Source of the DNA: an uncultured Mucispirillum sp.
GTDB lineage: Bacteria; Chrysiogenota; Deferribacteres; Deferribacterales; Mucispirillaceae
NCBI GenBank assembly: GCA_910586745.1
Contig: CAJUJZ010000091.1
Span: 1-9,030 of the forward strand
Direction of reading: 5' to 3'
Length of the DNA stretch: 9,030 nt
Below, piece by piece: positions 1-6,067 of this stretch. Under the pieces are notes generated by a model, which worked only from the letters and a program-made list of their open reading frames with translations, was not told the DNA's origin and did not search any database. Positions within the stretch are counted from its first letter, which is position 1, and every line of letters begins with the position of its first letter. The position numbers and the translations under genes are program-made.

Positions 1-184
1 CATCATCGTTCACTTTTGACTGGCTCATAACAATTGCATTTCTATTTTCATATTCTTCTATCATTTTAGAAAGTTGTTCAAGTTCATCACCTTCTGGTGT
101 GCCAGGAACTGCATGAAACATTAATTCATCAACTCTATTTAAAGCATGCAAAAACTCTCTTTCATTATTCAGTCTTCTAATCAT
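1..184 (-). CDS. HigA-like antitoxin, N-terminal part (runs off the window)
   Basis: This is the first 61 codons of a gene that continues past the left edge. It starts at the ATG at 184, behind an AAAGGGA ribosome binding site 18 bases after the lipoprotein stop. Residues 27-36 read PGTPEGDELE, preceded by a short helix with VDELM and followed by LSKMIEEYE. That arrangement is typical of the N-terminal region of HigA/COG5499 antitoxins, in which a helix-turn-helix domain follows. The HTH would lie outside the window, so DNA binding cannot be confirmed. The usual YPI/PDPIEA continuation after the EEYE helix is not seen here; the sequence goes on NRNAIVMSQSKV instead, so this may be a divergent member or a protein with only this domain. 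Toxin genes of the HigB type usually lie just upstream, but the upstream gene here is a lipoprotein, so a toxin, if any, must be elsewhere. The family call is fairly firm; function is inferred. Confidence 0.6.
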   Translation of the reverse strand, partial: MIRRLNNEREFLHALNRVDELMFHAVPGTPEGDELEQLSKMIEEYENRNAIVMSQSKVNDD

Positions 185-202
185 AACTATCCCTTTAATT
201 AA

Positions 203-667
203 TTATTTTATTACTAATGCACCATCAACAGGTATATCATTTAAAACAGGCATAGGATACGAACTAAACCTGTCTGTATACATAAACCCACCATCTTCTT
301 GCGGATAATATATATATTTTAATACTAAACTTTTACATTTTTCATAATCTATTTGAAAGACTACATTTTTATAAAAGTATGTTTTTAAATTGCTTAGAGA
401 GTGAATATCTGTGATAATATCCCCATTATCATATTCACATTCCATAGACATATTTAAATTTGTCATAAATGTGCTGCTTACATTTTTAACTGCAGAGTTT
501 ATGTATCCGCCATCAGTGTTGTAGTATACACTTATATCTATATTACTCATATTATTTTTATACAGGCCATCCAAATTATCATAACCAAATAATGTACCTG
601 AACAGCCTGTTATAAAACTTATAAGCAGTATAATAATATAATTATTTATTATCCTCTTTTTTCTCAT
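203..667 (-). CDS. Small lipoprotein of unknown function
   Basis: This encodes a 154-residue predicted lipoprotein. The N-terminus is basic (MRKKR), followed by a hydrophobic stretch (about residues 10-20) and a lipobox ending in ITGC, with the lipidated cysteine at residue 22. It would be exported by Sec, lipidated by Lgt and cut by Lsp. The mature part is rich in Tyr, Asn and Asp, contains a DNGD stretch, and has a second cysteine pair (CEYD and EKCK) in the middle; I recognise no domain. The start is uncertain. ATGs at 667 and 670 give a normal lipoprotein signal, whereas the longest frame, from 694, would add MLKQKLLKM and overlap the upstream gene more. From 667 the gene overlaps the end of the coiled-coil gene by 26 bases, which suggests translational coupling. 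No strong ribosome binding site precedes any candidate start. It is the second-last minus-strand gene in view and probably belongs to the same transcript as its upstream neighbours. Confidence 0.7.
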   Translation of the reverse strand: MRKKRIINNYIIILLISFITGCSGTLFGYDNLDGLYKNNMSNIDISVYYNTDGGYINSAVKNVSSTFMTNLNMSMECEYDNGDIITDIHSLSNLKTYFYKNVVFQIDYEKCKSLVLKYIYYPQEDGGFMYTDRFSSYPMPVLNDIPVDGALVIK

Positions 668-1028
668 CATTTTCAACAGTTTCTGCTTTAACATCTACAA
701 TATTTTCATCTTTATCATCAGATTTCTTTTTACCAAAGCCGAATTTTAAGTTGCCTTTAATAGCTTCTATTTCTGTTTCCATTTCTTCTATTTTTTCAGA
801 AATCTGCACAATAGAGCTGTATTCCGGTTCAAAAAGAGATGCATCTATTTCGCCTTGCTGAATAAGTTTAAGCAGGCGTTTACTCATTTTATGCATTTTC
901 TCATTATAAGTTTTGTTAAAAGAATTGATTTCTAATTTTAAACGAGAAATTTTGTAAACTTTTGCTGTTTCTTCTGTAACATTATTAAGTGTTTTTGCAA
1001 ACCAGTCTTTTCCTTCAGATTTATCCAT
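642..1028 (-). CDS. Small coiled-coil protein of unknown function
   Basis: This is a 128-residue soluble protein with no signal peptide or membrane segment. Residues about 18-56 and 70-95 are predicted from composition to be long amphipathic helices (for example SEKIEEMETEIEAIKG), suggesting a helical hairpin or coiled coil. A break containing EPEY falls between them. After a FGFGKKK patch near residue 97, the last 25-30 residues are almost entirely charged (Asp, Glu, Lys) and probably disordered. The ATG at 1028 has a near-perfect AGGAGG ribosome binding site with 6 bases of spacing, the best in the operon, so it is probably well translated. It begins 2 bases after the stop of the zinc-ribbon/membrane gene. 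That close pairing suggests the two proteins work together, perhaps with the coiled coil binding the membrane protein's cytosolic part; this is inference. I recognise no family. Confidence 0.75.
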   Translation of the reverse strand: MDKSEGKDWFAKTLNNVTEETAKVYKISRLKLEINSFNKTYNEKMHKMSKRLLKLIQQGEIDASLFEPEYSSIVQISEKIEEMETEIEAIKGNLKFGFGKKKSDDKDENIVDVKAETVENDEKKEDNK

Positions 1029-1030
1029 AA

Positions 1031-1492
1031 TCAGCCTCCTGTTATTTGACTTACCAAATTAGTTATCCTGTTATTCATCATATATAATAATACAATTAAT
1101 GTAAAATTAATTGCAATAGAAATTATAAGCAGAAATACAAGTGCATTAATAACAGATAATTTTTTCTTCTTTTTTTTATATAAGATTATACCGCTTCTGT
1201 TATCCTGCTCATCTATTTTTTTAAAATAGTATTCAAAAGATGAGTCATAAACATGTATCCATGGGCCGTAGATACTTGCAATATAATCACCAGCTAAAAT
1301 AGAGCCTGTTTTTATACCTAAAACAACATCATCATATGATAGTTTCGTTTTAATAAACCCGCCAGATAAACGGACCTTAAACTGAGTGCTTTTTTCAGCA
1401 ATATTGTATTCTGCATCACAGCAGGAGCATATGGCAATACCTTTTCTAATGTTTACTATCTGGTTAAAACATTCTGCACAGAGTATTCTCAA
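1031..1492 (-). CDS. Zinc-ribbon, GYF_2-like protein with C-terminal membrane anchor
   Basis: This encodes 153 residues in three parts. Residues 5-25 form a zinc ribbon with two CxxC pairs (C5/C8 and C22/C25, plus an extra C24). Residues about 46-91 contain a segment (KLSYDDVVLGIKTG, then DYIASIYGPWIHV and FEYYF) that resembles the GYF_2-like 'tuning' domains in which a glycine-tryptophan core follows a regulatory helix. After a KKKKKK stretch (residues 106-111), residues about 113-138 form a single hydrophobic transmembrane helix, leaving a short tail. The bulk of the protein should be cytosolic and membrane-tethered. I prefer the TTG at 1492. It overlaps the ubiX stop as TTGA and has GGTGGG just upstream, like the site before ubiX. 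A GTG at 1501 would give 156 residues but has no visible ribosome binding site. Function is unknown; a sensor or scaffold role is only a guess. Confidence 0.7.
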   Translation of the reverse strand: MRILCAECFNQIVNIRKGIAICSCCDAEYNIAEKSTQFKVRLSGGFIKTKLSYDDVVLGIKTGSILAGDYIASIYGPWIHVYDSSFEYYFKKIDEQDNRSGIILYKKKKKKLSVINALVFLLIISIAINFTLIVLLYMMNNRITNLVSQITGG

Positions 1493-2067
1493 TTTTCCCA
1501 CCGTTTATAGCAGTTATTATCTATTTTTAAAACATCAAGCACTTTTCCTGTTACAAAATTCACTAAATCATCAATAGTTTCTGGCTTATTGTAAAAACCA
1601 GGAGCAGCAGGAATAATTACTGCACCAGACTGAGAAAGCCTTGTAAGATTTTTTAAATGTATAGTAGACAAAGGCATTTCTCTAAAAAGCACAACTAAAG
1701 GACGCCTTTCTTTTAAAGCCACATCAGCACATCTTTCTATTAATGAACCACTTATACCATTTGCACATCTGCCCACAAAGCCCATAGATGCTGGGGCTAT
1801 AATATAATGCTCAACTTTAAATGAGCCGCTTGAAACAGATGCACTTAAATCATTATTGTTATGTATTGTAATATTTTTTATACCGTTAGATTTATACATA
1901 TCTTCAATACTTTTATAAGTTACACCAGTTTCTGCCTGAGCATTTGCCAGTGCTTCATTAGCTGCTGCAGTATGCACTTCATATCCTGCATTTTGCATAG
2001 CACGAATTATACCAAAGCCATAAAGAATACCACTTGCTCCAGTTAAAGCAACAAATGAGCGTTTCAT
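1489..2067 (-). CDS. ubiX: UbiX-type flavin prenyltransferase (MqnM/UbiX)
   Basis: This 192-residue protein is full length for UbiX. The family makes prenylated FMN from FMN and dimethylallyl phosphate; prFMN is the cofactor of UbiD-type decarboxylases. The N-terminal GASG loop (residues 10-13, then YG) binds the flavin phosphate. Residues 80-92 (SGSFKVEHYIIAP) form the second flavin-binding segment and 127-134 (LFREMPLS) match the family's conserved RETPLS box. The C-terminal PAAPGFYNKPETIDDLVNF is also diagnostic. The start ATG shares one base with the stop of the prenyltransferase gene (TAATG) and has GGTGGG upstream, so the two are probably translationally coupled. A UbiA-family neighbour and no ubiquinone-specific genes in view suggest a role in menaquinone synthesis by the futalosine route, where a UbiX/UbiD pair acts on the prenylated naphthoate. 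No ubiD is visible here. The family assignment is secure; the pathway is inferred. Confidence 0.93.
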   Translation of the reverse strand: MKRSFVALTGASGILYGFGIIRAMQNAGYEVHTAAANEALANAQAETGVTYKSIEDMYKSNGIKNITIHNNNDLSASVSSGSFKVEHYIIAPASMGFVGRCANGISGSLIERCADVALKERRPLVVLFREMPLSTIHLKNLTRLSQSGAVIIPAAPGFYNKPETIDDLVNFVTGKVLDVLKIDNNCYKRWEN

Positions 2068-2921
2068 TATTTACCCACCCATATATCTGTAATTGTAAAA
2101 ATCATAATTGTAATACTAATATAAGCATTCATATTGAAAAATGCCATATTAAGTTTTGATAAATCATCTTTTGACACTAAACTGTGTTCATAAGCCATTA
2201 ATGCTCCAGATAACAGCACACCTGCCAAATAAATATATCCTAAATTAGTAAAAGCCATTAATGATATAAATAAGCAGATAGCAGCAGCATGTAATATTCT
2301 TGCAATAATTAATGAGCCGCCTGTACCAAAAACTGCAGGGATAGAATGCAGCCCTTCTTTTATGTCATATTCTATATCCTGAACAGCATATAATATATCA
2401 AAGCCTGCTACCCATAATATTACAGCACTTCCTAATATAAAAGGCGCTGTATCTATGCTTCCAGTTACAGCAATCCATGCACATATTGGTGCAAGCCCTA
2501 AAGCTATGCCTAAAATTATATGACAGAAGTTTGTAAACCTTTTTGCATAAGCATATAATATAAATATTAATACAGGAATAGGGGAGAGCATTGCTGTTAA
2601 CCTGTTAAGCATAAAAGCTGCAGTAAAATATAATGCAAGGCTTAATAAAATATAAAATAATGTGGTCTTTTTAGAAATATTACCTGCAGGAATTTCCCTT
2701 GAAGCAGTCCGTGGGTTTCGTGCATCAATTTCTGCATCTGCATATCTATTTACACCCATAGCAGCACTTCTTGCACCAACCATTGCAACAACTACCCATA
2801 ATATGATATTCCATGAAGGCAGTCCGTTTGCCGCTAATATCATACCAACAAAGGCAAAAGGAAGTGCAAAAAGAGAGTGTTCTAGTTTTATCATTTTTAT
2901 AAAAGCAAAAAAACTTTTCAT
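2067..2921 (-). CDS. ubiA: UbiA-family prenyltransferase, probably MqnP (menaquinone synthesis)
   Basis: This is an integral membrane prenyltransferase of 284 residues with about eight to nine hydrophobic segments. It transfers a polyprenyl chain from its diphosphate to an aromatic acid. Both Asp-rich motifs are present: the first is N58-x3-D62-x3-D66 followed by NPRT and REIPAG, and the second is D175-x6-D182-x3-D186 (DILYAVQD, EYD) followed by GLHSIPA. They bind Mg2+ and the prenyl diphosphate. The NRYADAEIDARNPRTASRE form is characteristic of the subgroup often labelled 4-hydroxybenzoate prenyltransferase in menaquinone users, which is MqnP in the futalosine pathway. The substrate would then be dihydroxy-naphthoate, not 4-hydroxybenzoate; this is inference. 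The ATG at 2921 is chosen because GGAG lies 6 bases upstream; a TTG at 2933 would add four residues without a ribosome binding site. It begins 14 bases after hemH and its stop overlaps the ubiX start. Confidence 0.92.
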   Translation of the reverse strand: MKSFFAFIKMIKLEHSLFALPFAFVGMILAANGLPSWNIILWVVVAMVGARSAAMGVNRYADAEIDARNPRTASREIPAGNISKKTTLFYILLSLALYFTAAFMLNRLTAMLSPIPVLIFILYAYAKRFTNFCHIILGIALGLAPICAWIAVTGSIDTAPFILGSAVILWVAGFDILYAVQDIEYDIKEGLHSIPAVFGTGGSLIIARILHAAAICLFISLMAFTNLGYIYLAGVLLSGALMAYEHSLVSKDDLSKLNMAFFNMNAYISITIMIFTITDIWVGK

Positions 2922-2927
2922 TAAATG

Positions 2928-2931
2928 CTCC
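2928..2931 (-). promoter_or_regulatory. Ribosome binding site deciding the UbiA-family gene start
   Basis: GGAG on the minus strand ends 6 bases before the ATG at 2921. The in-frame TTG at 2933 overlaps this motif, so it cannot use it. This favours the ATG and a 284-residue protein. Confidence 0.65.
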
Positions 2932-2935
2932 AAAA

Positions 2936-3901
2936 TTAAATAGTAATAATATTGCTTAAAGCTTCAATAAAATCAGTGCTGTCATTTAAACTTTCTATCC
3001 GCACTATATTTTTGCCTGCATTTTTTAATATTGGTATAAGCTGTTCATCAAGCTCTATTAATGTTTCTATATGGTCAGAAATAAAAGATATAGGAACAAT
3101 AATTATATTATCAATATTTTTATCTTTATAGCTTTCAAGTGTATCAATCATAGCAGGCTGCATCCATTTTACAGGACCTACTTTACTTTGATAAGCAGTC
3201 TCAAATGATTTTATACCTGTCATTTTATTAATTATATCAGTGTGATGCCTTACATGTTCTGGATAAGGGTCACCTTTTTCTACATAACTCATTGGAACAG
3301 AGTGGGCAGAATAAAGTACATGGCAGTCTTTTATATCTTTATTAAGCTTTTCTGCAGCCTGTAATATTCTTTTAGATATGGCAGTGCAGTATTTTTCATT
3401 TTCATACCAGTGTGGTATCACTACACTTTTATATTTATTACTGCCAGAAATATTATACAGTTTTGCAAGCCTGTTAAAGCATGCTTCTACAGTAGTTAAA
3501 GAATATTGTGGATAAACTGTTGTAAATATTACTCTTTCACACTCTGTATTTTTAAGCACATTAAGAGCCTCATCAAAAAATGGATGATAGTAGCAGTTTG
3601 CTTCTATAACATGCAGCTGCCTGCCTGTATTTTCTGTATAATACTTTTCCAGTGCTTTAAATATTCTTCTATGGATAATATTTTGCGGCGAAGCACCATT
3701 ATAACCCATTTTTAAATATTCAGGGGCAAGCTTTTTAGAGCGTTTTGCAGCAATTTTTTTAGCAATAAATTTTTGCAGAATATTTCCCACATGAAAGTTT
3801 ATTATATCTCTGTCTGAAAAAAGATTAAATAAAAAAGGCTCTATAGCTTCAATGCTGTCTGGGCCGCCCATTCCCATTATAAATAATACATCTTTTTTCA
3901 T
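2936..3901 (-). CDS. hemH: Ferrochelatase
   Basis: Ferrochelatase inserts Fe2+ into a porphyrin in the last or next-to-last step of heme synthesis. The protein is 321 residues, the usual length for the bacterial enzyme. Its N-terminus (LFIMGMGGPDS) matches the family's opening NxGGPD strand. The active-site His is H200 in YSAHSVPMSY, followed by GDPYPEHV. The conserved QSKVGPVKWMQP block is at residues 238-249, and the C-terminal SDHIETLIELD block at 275-285 supplies the conserved Glu (E279). All known key positions look intact, so it should be active. Sequence alone does not tell me whether it uses protoporphyrin or coproporphyrin; no oxidase gene (hemG, hemY or hemQ) is in view. It starts one base after the hemE stop (TAA-A-ATG), with only a weak AAAGG upstream, so it probably depends on coupling to hemE translation. 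Likely cytosolic or loosely membrane-associated. Confidence 0.95.
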   Translation of the reverse strand: MKKDVLFIMGMGGPDSIEAIEPFLFNLFSDRDIINFHVGNILQKFIAKKIAAKRSKKLAPEYLKMGYNGASPQNIIHRRIFKALEKYYTENTGRQLHVIEANCYYHPFFDEALNVLKNTECERVIFTTVYPQYSLTTVEACFNRLAKLYNISGSNKYKSVVIPHWYENEKYCTAISKRILQAAEKLNKDIKDCHVLYSAHSVPMSYVEKGDPYPEHVRHHTDIINKMTGIKSFETAYQSKVGPVKWMQPAMIDTLESYKDKNIDNIIIVPISFISDHIETLIELDEQLIPILKNAGKNIVRIESLNDSTDFIEALSNIITI

Positions 3902-3902
3902 T

Positions 3903-4910
3903 TTAAGCTAAGCCTTTAACAACATCTATTAAGTATTTTACATTTTCAACTGGAGTAGCCGGCATAATTCCATGACCTAAATTAAAAATATGACCAGGGC
4001 ATAATTTACCTTCATTTATTGCTGTTTCTGCATATTTTTTAATAGATTCTTTATTAGAAAACAGTATCGCTGGGTCAAGGTTGCCTTGTAATGTAAATTT
4101 ACTGCCAAGTCTGTCATTAGCTTCTTTTAAGCTGATTTTCCAGTCAATACCAATACCTGCACATTTTAGCTCTTTAATAATATCAAAATAAGATGAGCCG
4201 TCTTTTGCAAAATAAATAAATGGTGCAGAAATACTTTCGCTTATTTCTTTCACATAAGGAAATACCATTTCTTTATATTCTTCTGGCGGTAAAATTCCTG
4301 CCCATGTATCAAACATTTGGATAGCTGCACAGCCGTGACTGACTTGATTTTGTAAATATTTTATAGTATCCTCAGTTAATTTTTTCATTAAAGAGTGAAA
4401 AACTTCTGGTGTGTTTAACATCATTTTACGAATTTCTAAAAATGATTTAGAGCCAGCACCCTCTGTTATATAGCATGCAAGAGTAAATGGTGCACCAGAA
4501 AAACCGATTAACGGCACATTTAATTTTTTTACAAGTAAATCTATTGTTTTATATACAAATGGAGCATCGCTTTCTGGGTTAAATGGACGGAGCCTGTTTA
4601 CATCTTCCATAGTTCTTACAGGGTTAGAAATAACAGGGGCAGGGTTAAAGCTCAAATTTACCCCAATAGGCTCTATAGGTATTAATATATCTGAAAATAA
4701 AATAGCAGCATCAGCTCCTATTATATCAATAGGCTGCAGTGTAACAACGCATGCCAGCTCTGGAGTTTTGCATAATTCTAAAAATGAAACTTTTTTACGC
4801 ACTTCCATATACTCAGGCATATATCTGCCAGCCTGCCTCATAAGCCATACTGGCGGACGCTCTGTTTTTTCTTTATTTAATGCTTTTAATAGTAAGTCGT
4901 TGAAAGCCAT
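3903..4910 (-). CDS. hemE: Uroporphyrinogen III decarboxylase
   Basis: HemE removes four carboxyl groups from uroporphyrinogen III to give coproporphyrinogen III in the cytosol, an early step of heme synthesis. The protein is 335 residues, typical for the family. The N-terminal signature RPPVWLMRQAGRYMPEY is at residues 18-34, giving the substrate-binding arginines R25 and R29. The catalytic aspartate is D74 (FSDIL), the GFSGAPFTLACY signature spans 136-147 with Y147, and the C-terminal LGHG contains H313. All conserved sites are present. The ATG at 4910 has GAGGA seven bases upstream. It is the first gene of the minus-strand cluster that continues through hemH, the UbiA-family gene and ubiX, and so would carry the cluster's main promoter. 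Its divergent neighbour starts 96 bases away. There is no sign of truncation or of unusual composition. Confidence 0.97.
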   Translation of the reverse strand: MAFNDLLLKALNKEKTERPPVWLMRQAGRYMPEYMEVRKKVSFLELCKTPELACVVTLQPIDIIGADAAILFSDILIPIEPIGVNLSFNPAPVISNPVRTMEDVNRLRPFNPESDAPFVYKTIDLLVKKLNVPLIGFSGAPFTLACYITEGAGSKSFLEIRKMMLNTPEVFHSLMKKLTEDTIKYLQNQVSHGCAAIQMFDTWAGILPPEEYKEMVFPYVKEISESISAPFIYFAKDGSSYFDIIKELKCAGIGIDWKISLKEANDRLGSKFTLQGNLDPAILFSNKESIKKYAETAINEGKLCPGHIFNLGHGIMPATPVENVKYLIDVVKGLA

Positions 4911-4942
4911 ATTTGTATCCTCATATTTAGTTTATAAATGTT

Positions 4943-4970
4943 TTGACAAGTATATATACAGTAGTATAAA
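4943..4970 (+). promoter_or_regulatory. Near-consensus sigma-70 promoter for the HARE-HTH gene
   Basis: A perfect -35 box TTGACA (4943-4948) is followed after 16 bases by TATAAA (4965-4970), which matches the -10 consensus at five of six positions. Transcription would begin near 4977, giving a leader of about 30 bases before the ATG at 5007. It is the best promoter-like sequence I can see in the window. Promoter calls from sequence alone in AT-rich DNA carry real false-positive risk, but a full TTGACA with acceptable spacing is hard to dismiss. Confidence 0.65.
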
Positions 4971-4986
4971 ATATCAAGGAAAATAT

Positions 4987-5016
4987 ATTATACAGCAGGG
5001 ATAATTATGAAATCAA
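4987..5016 (-). promoter_or_regulatory. Possible promoter of the hemE cluster
   Basis: On the minus strand, TATAAT (4992-4987) is a perfect -10 box. TTGATT (5016-5011) lies 18 bases upstream and matches four of six -35 positions. Transcription would start near 4980 and leave a leader of about 70 bases before hemE. The -35 box lies inside the first codons of the divergent HARE-HTH gene. The call is weaker than the plus-strand promoter because AT-rich DNA throws up TATAAT often. Confidence 0.4.
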
Positions 5017-5978
5017 AGTATACTTTTCTATCTTTGGCAGAAGAAATTTTAGCTGAAAGTGATATGCCTATGACAATACGAGATATATGGAATAGTGCTG
5101 TTTTAAAATGTTTGGACAAAAAAGTTGGCAGTGAAGGCAAAACACCTGTAGATACTTTAGGTGCATGTTTGTATGACAATATACATAAAACAGAAGATAA
5201 GAAGAAGTTTATGATAGTATCAAGAAAGCCAACTTTATTTTGGCTTATAAGCCGTAAAAATGAGCTGCCATCGCAGGAAAAAATTGATGATTTTCTTGAT
5301 AAATCATATATTAAATCAGAAAAAAATAGTTTATATAATGAAAGAATGATACATCAGGTTTTAGCAAACTATGTAAATAACTGCCCACTCGGTCATGTCT
5401 ATGTAAAGACCATATTCCATGAAAATTCTTTAAAAGGTAAAAAAGGGCAAGGTAAATGGAATTATCCTGATATGGTTGGAGTAAGTTTTATTTTTTCAGA
5501 AGATGATTATAATCCTGCATCCATTGAATTAATGAAATTAGTTCAATATCCAATGTGCAAATTTTATTCTTTTGAGTTAAAAAAATCATTAAATTTTGGT
5601 AATTATAAAGAATCATATTTTCAGGCAGTATCTAATTCCAGCTGGTCAAATGAAGGTTACCTTGTTTGTGTAGATATTGATGATGAAGTTAAGCATGAGC
5701 TTAAACGATTGAGTGATGCTTTTGGTATTGGATTAATACAGCTTAATATTGATAACATAGATGACAGCATGATTATATACCCATCAGCAGTAAAGCCTGT
5801 GATAGATATAGCAACAATAGAATTATTAGTTAGTAAAAATAAAGATTTTTTAGAATTTATTAGTAATGTTAATAATAGTATTAAGTTAAACAAATTAGTT
5901 GATAAAGCAAAGTATGATAAAGTTTTGTCTGTTGATGAACTAAATAATTATCTTTCAAAATTAAACAGCAAAAAATGA
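5007..5978 (+). CDS. HARE-HTH protein with a candidate PD-(D/E)XK nuclease domain (HrgA-like)
   Basis: This is a 323-residue protein. Residues about 5-82 fit the HARE-HTH domain: FLSLAEEIL, then PMTIRDIWNSA, TPVDTLGACLYDNIH, and FWLISR at the end. HARE-HTH is a winged helix found in restriction-related bacterial proteins, in RNA polymerase delta and in eukaryotic chromatin proteins, and is thought to bind DNA, perhaps sensing modification. The C-terminal half has PD155 (NYPDMVGVSF) followed about 35 residues later by E190-L-K192 (FYSFELKKS) and Q206, the order expected of a PD-(D/E)XK nuclease core. This layout resembles HrgA of Helicobacter and COG2958, whose function is not established. The ATG at 5007 has CAGGG six bases upstream. 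It is divergent from hemE and lies 89 bases before serA. I see no methyltransferase nearby, so it looks like an orphan. The HARE call is fairly secure; nuclease activity is inferred. Confidence 0.75.
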   Translation: MKSKYTFLSLAEEILAESDMPMTIRDIWNSAVLKCLDKKVGSEGKTPVDTLGACLYDNIHKTEDKKKFMIVSRKPTLFWLISRKNELPSQEKIDDFLDKSYIKSEKNSLYNERMIHQVLANYVNNCPLGHVYVKTIFHENSLKGKKGQGKWNYPDMVGVSFIFSEDDYNPASIELMKLVQYPMCKFYSFELKKSLNFGNYKESYFQAVSNSSWSNEGYLVCVDIDDEVKHELKRLSDAFGIGLIQLNIDNIDDSMIIYPSAVKPVIDIATIELLVSKNKDFLEFISNVNNSIKLNKLVDKAKYDKVLSVDELNNYLSKLNSKK

Positions 5979-5997
5979 TAAAATTTAATAGTTACTC

Positions 5998-6026
5998 TTG
6001 ATTAGTTAAGAGAATTTTGATATGGT
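5998..6026 (+). promoter_or_regulatory. Possible extended -10 promoter for serA
   Basis: TTGATT (5998-6003) and TATGGT (6021-6026) are separated by 17 bases, and the -10 box is preceded by TGA, an extended -10 element (TGn). Transcription would start near 6033, leaving about 35 bases before the GTG start. Both boxes match four of six positions, so the call depends on the spacing and the TGn. Only 19 bases separate the upstream gene's stop from it. Confidence 0.4.
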
Positions 6027-6057
6027 TATCTTGCTTTTAATTATTAAAGCTATTTTT

Positions 6058-6061
6058 GAGG
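6058..6061 (+). promoter_or_regulatory. Ribosome binding site deciding the serA start
   Basis: GAGG followed by TGG ends just before the GTG at 6068, with 6 bases between GAGG and GTG. The in-frame TTG at 6056 overlaps this motif and so cannot use it. The GTG also gives the family-like N-terminus MKKFDVLITD. Confidence 0.7.
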
Positions 6062-6067
6062 TGGATT

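Noticed and set aside
1170..1177. Eight-T run (A8 on the coding strand) in the zinc-ribbon gene as a phase-variable slippery tract
   Set aside because: The frame is intact, the run encodes the expected lysine-rich linker, and runs of this length are common in such AT-rich DNA. No second frame product is visible.
2922..2933. TTG start of the UbiA-family gene at 2933
   Set aside because: The GGAG site lies within this stretch and serves the ATG at 2921.
3506..3715. Plus-strand frame inside hemH, as well as similar opposite-strand frames inside ubiX, hemE, serA and the oxidoreductase
   Set aside because: They lie wholly opposite well-recognised genes, show no family motifs or good ribosome binding sites, and arise from AT-rich codon use.
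4911..5006. Riboswitch or leader structure ahead of hemE
   Set aside because: No conserved aptamer-like pairing was seen. The 96-base gap is explained by ribosome binding sites and promoters.
5995..6012. Weak hairpin (CTCTT ... AAGAG) after the HARE-HTH gene as a terminator
   Set aside because: The stem is only five AT-rich pairs, has a large loop and only a short following T run, and overlaps the proposed serA promoter.
6056..6067. TTG start of serA four codons upstream
   Set aside because: It overlaps its own GAGG ribosome binding site and adds MRWI, which does not belong to the family N-terminus. The GTG at 6068 fits better.
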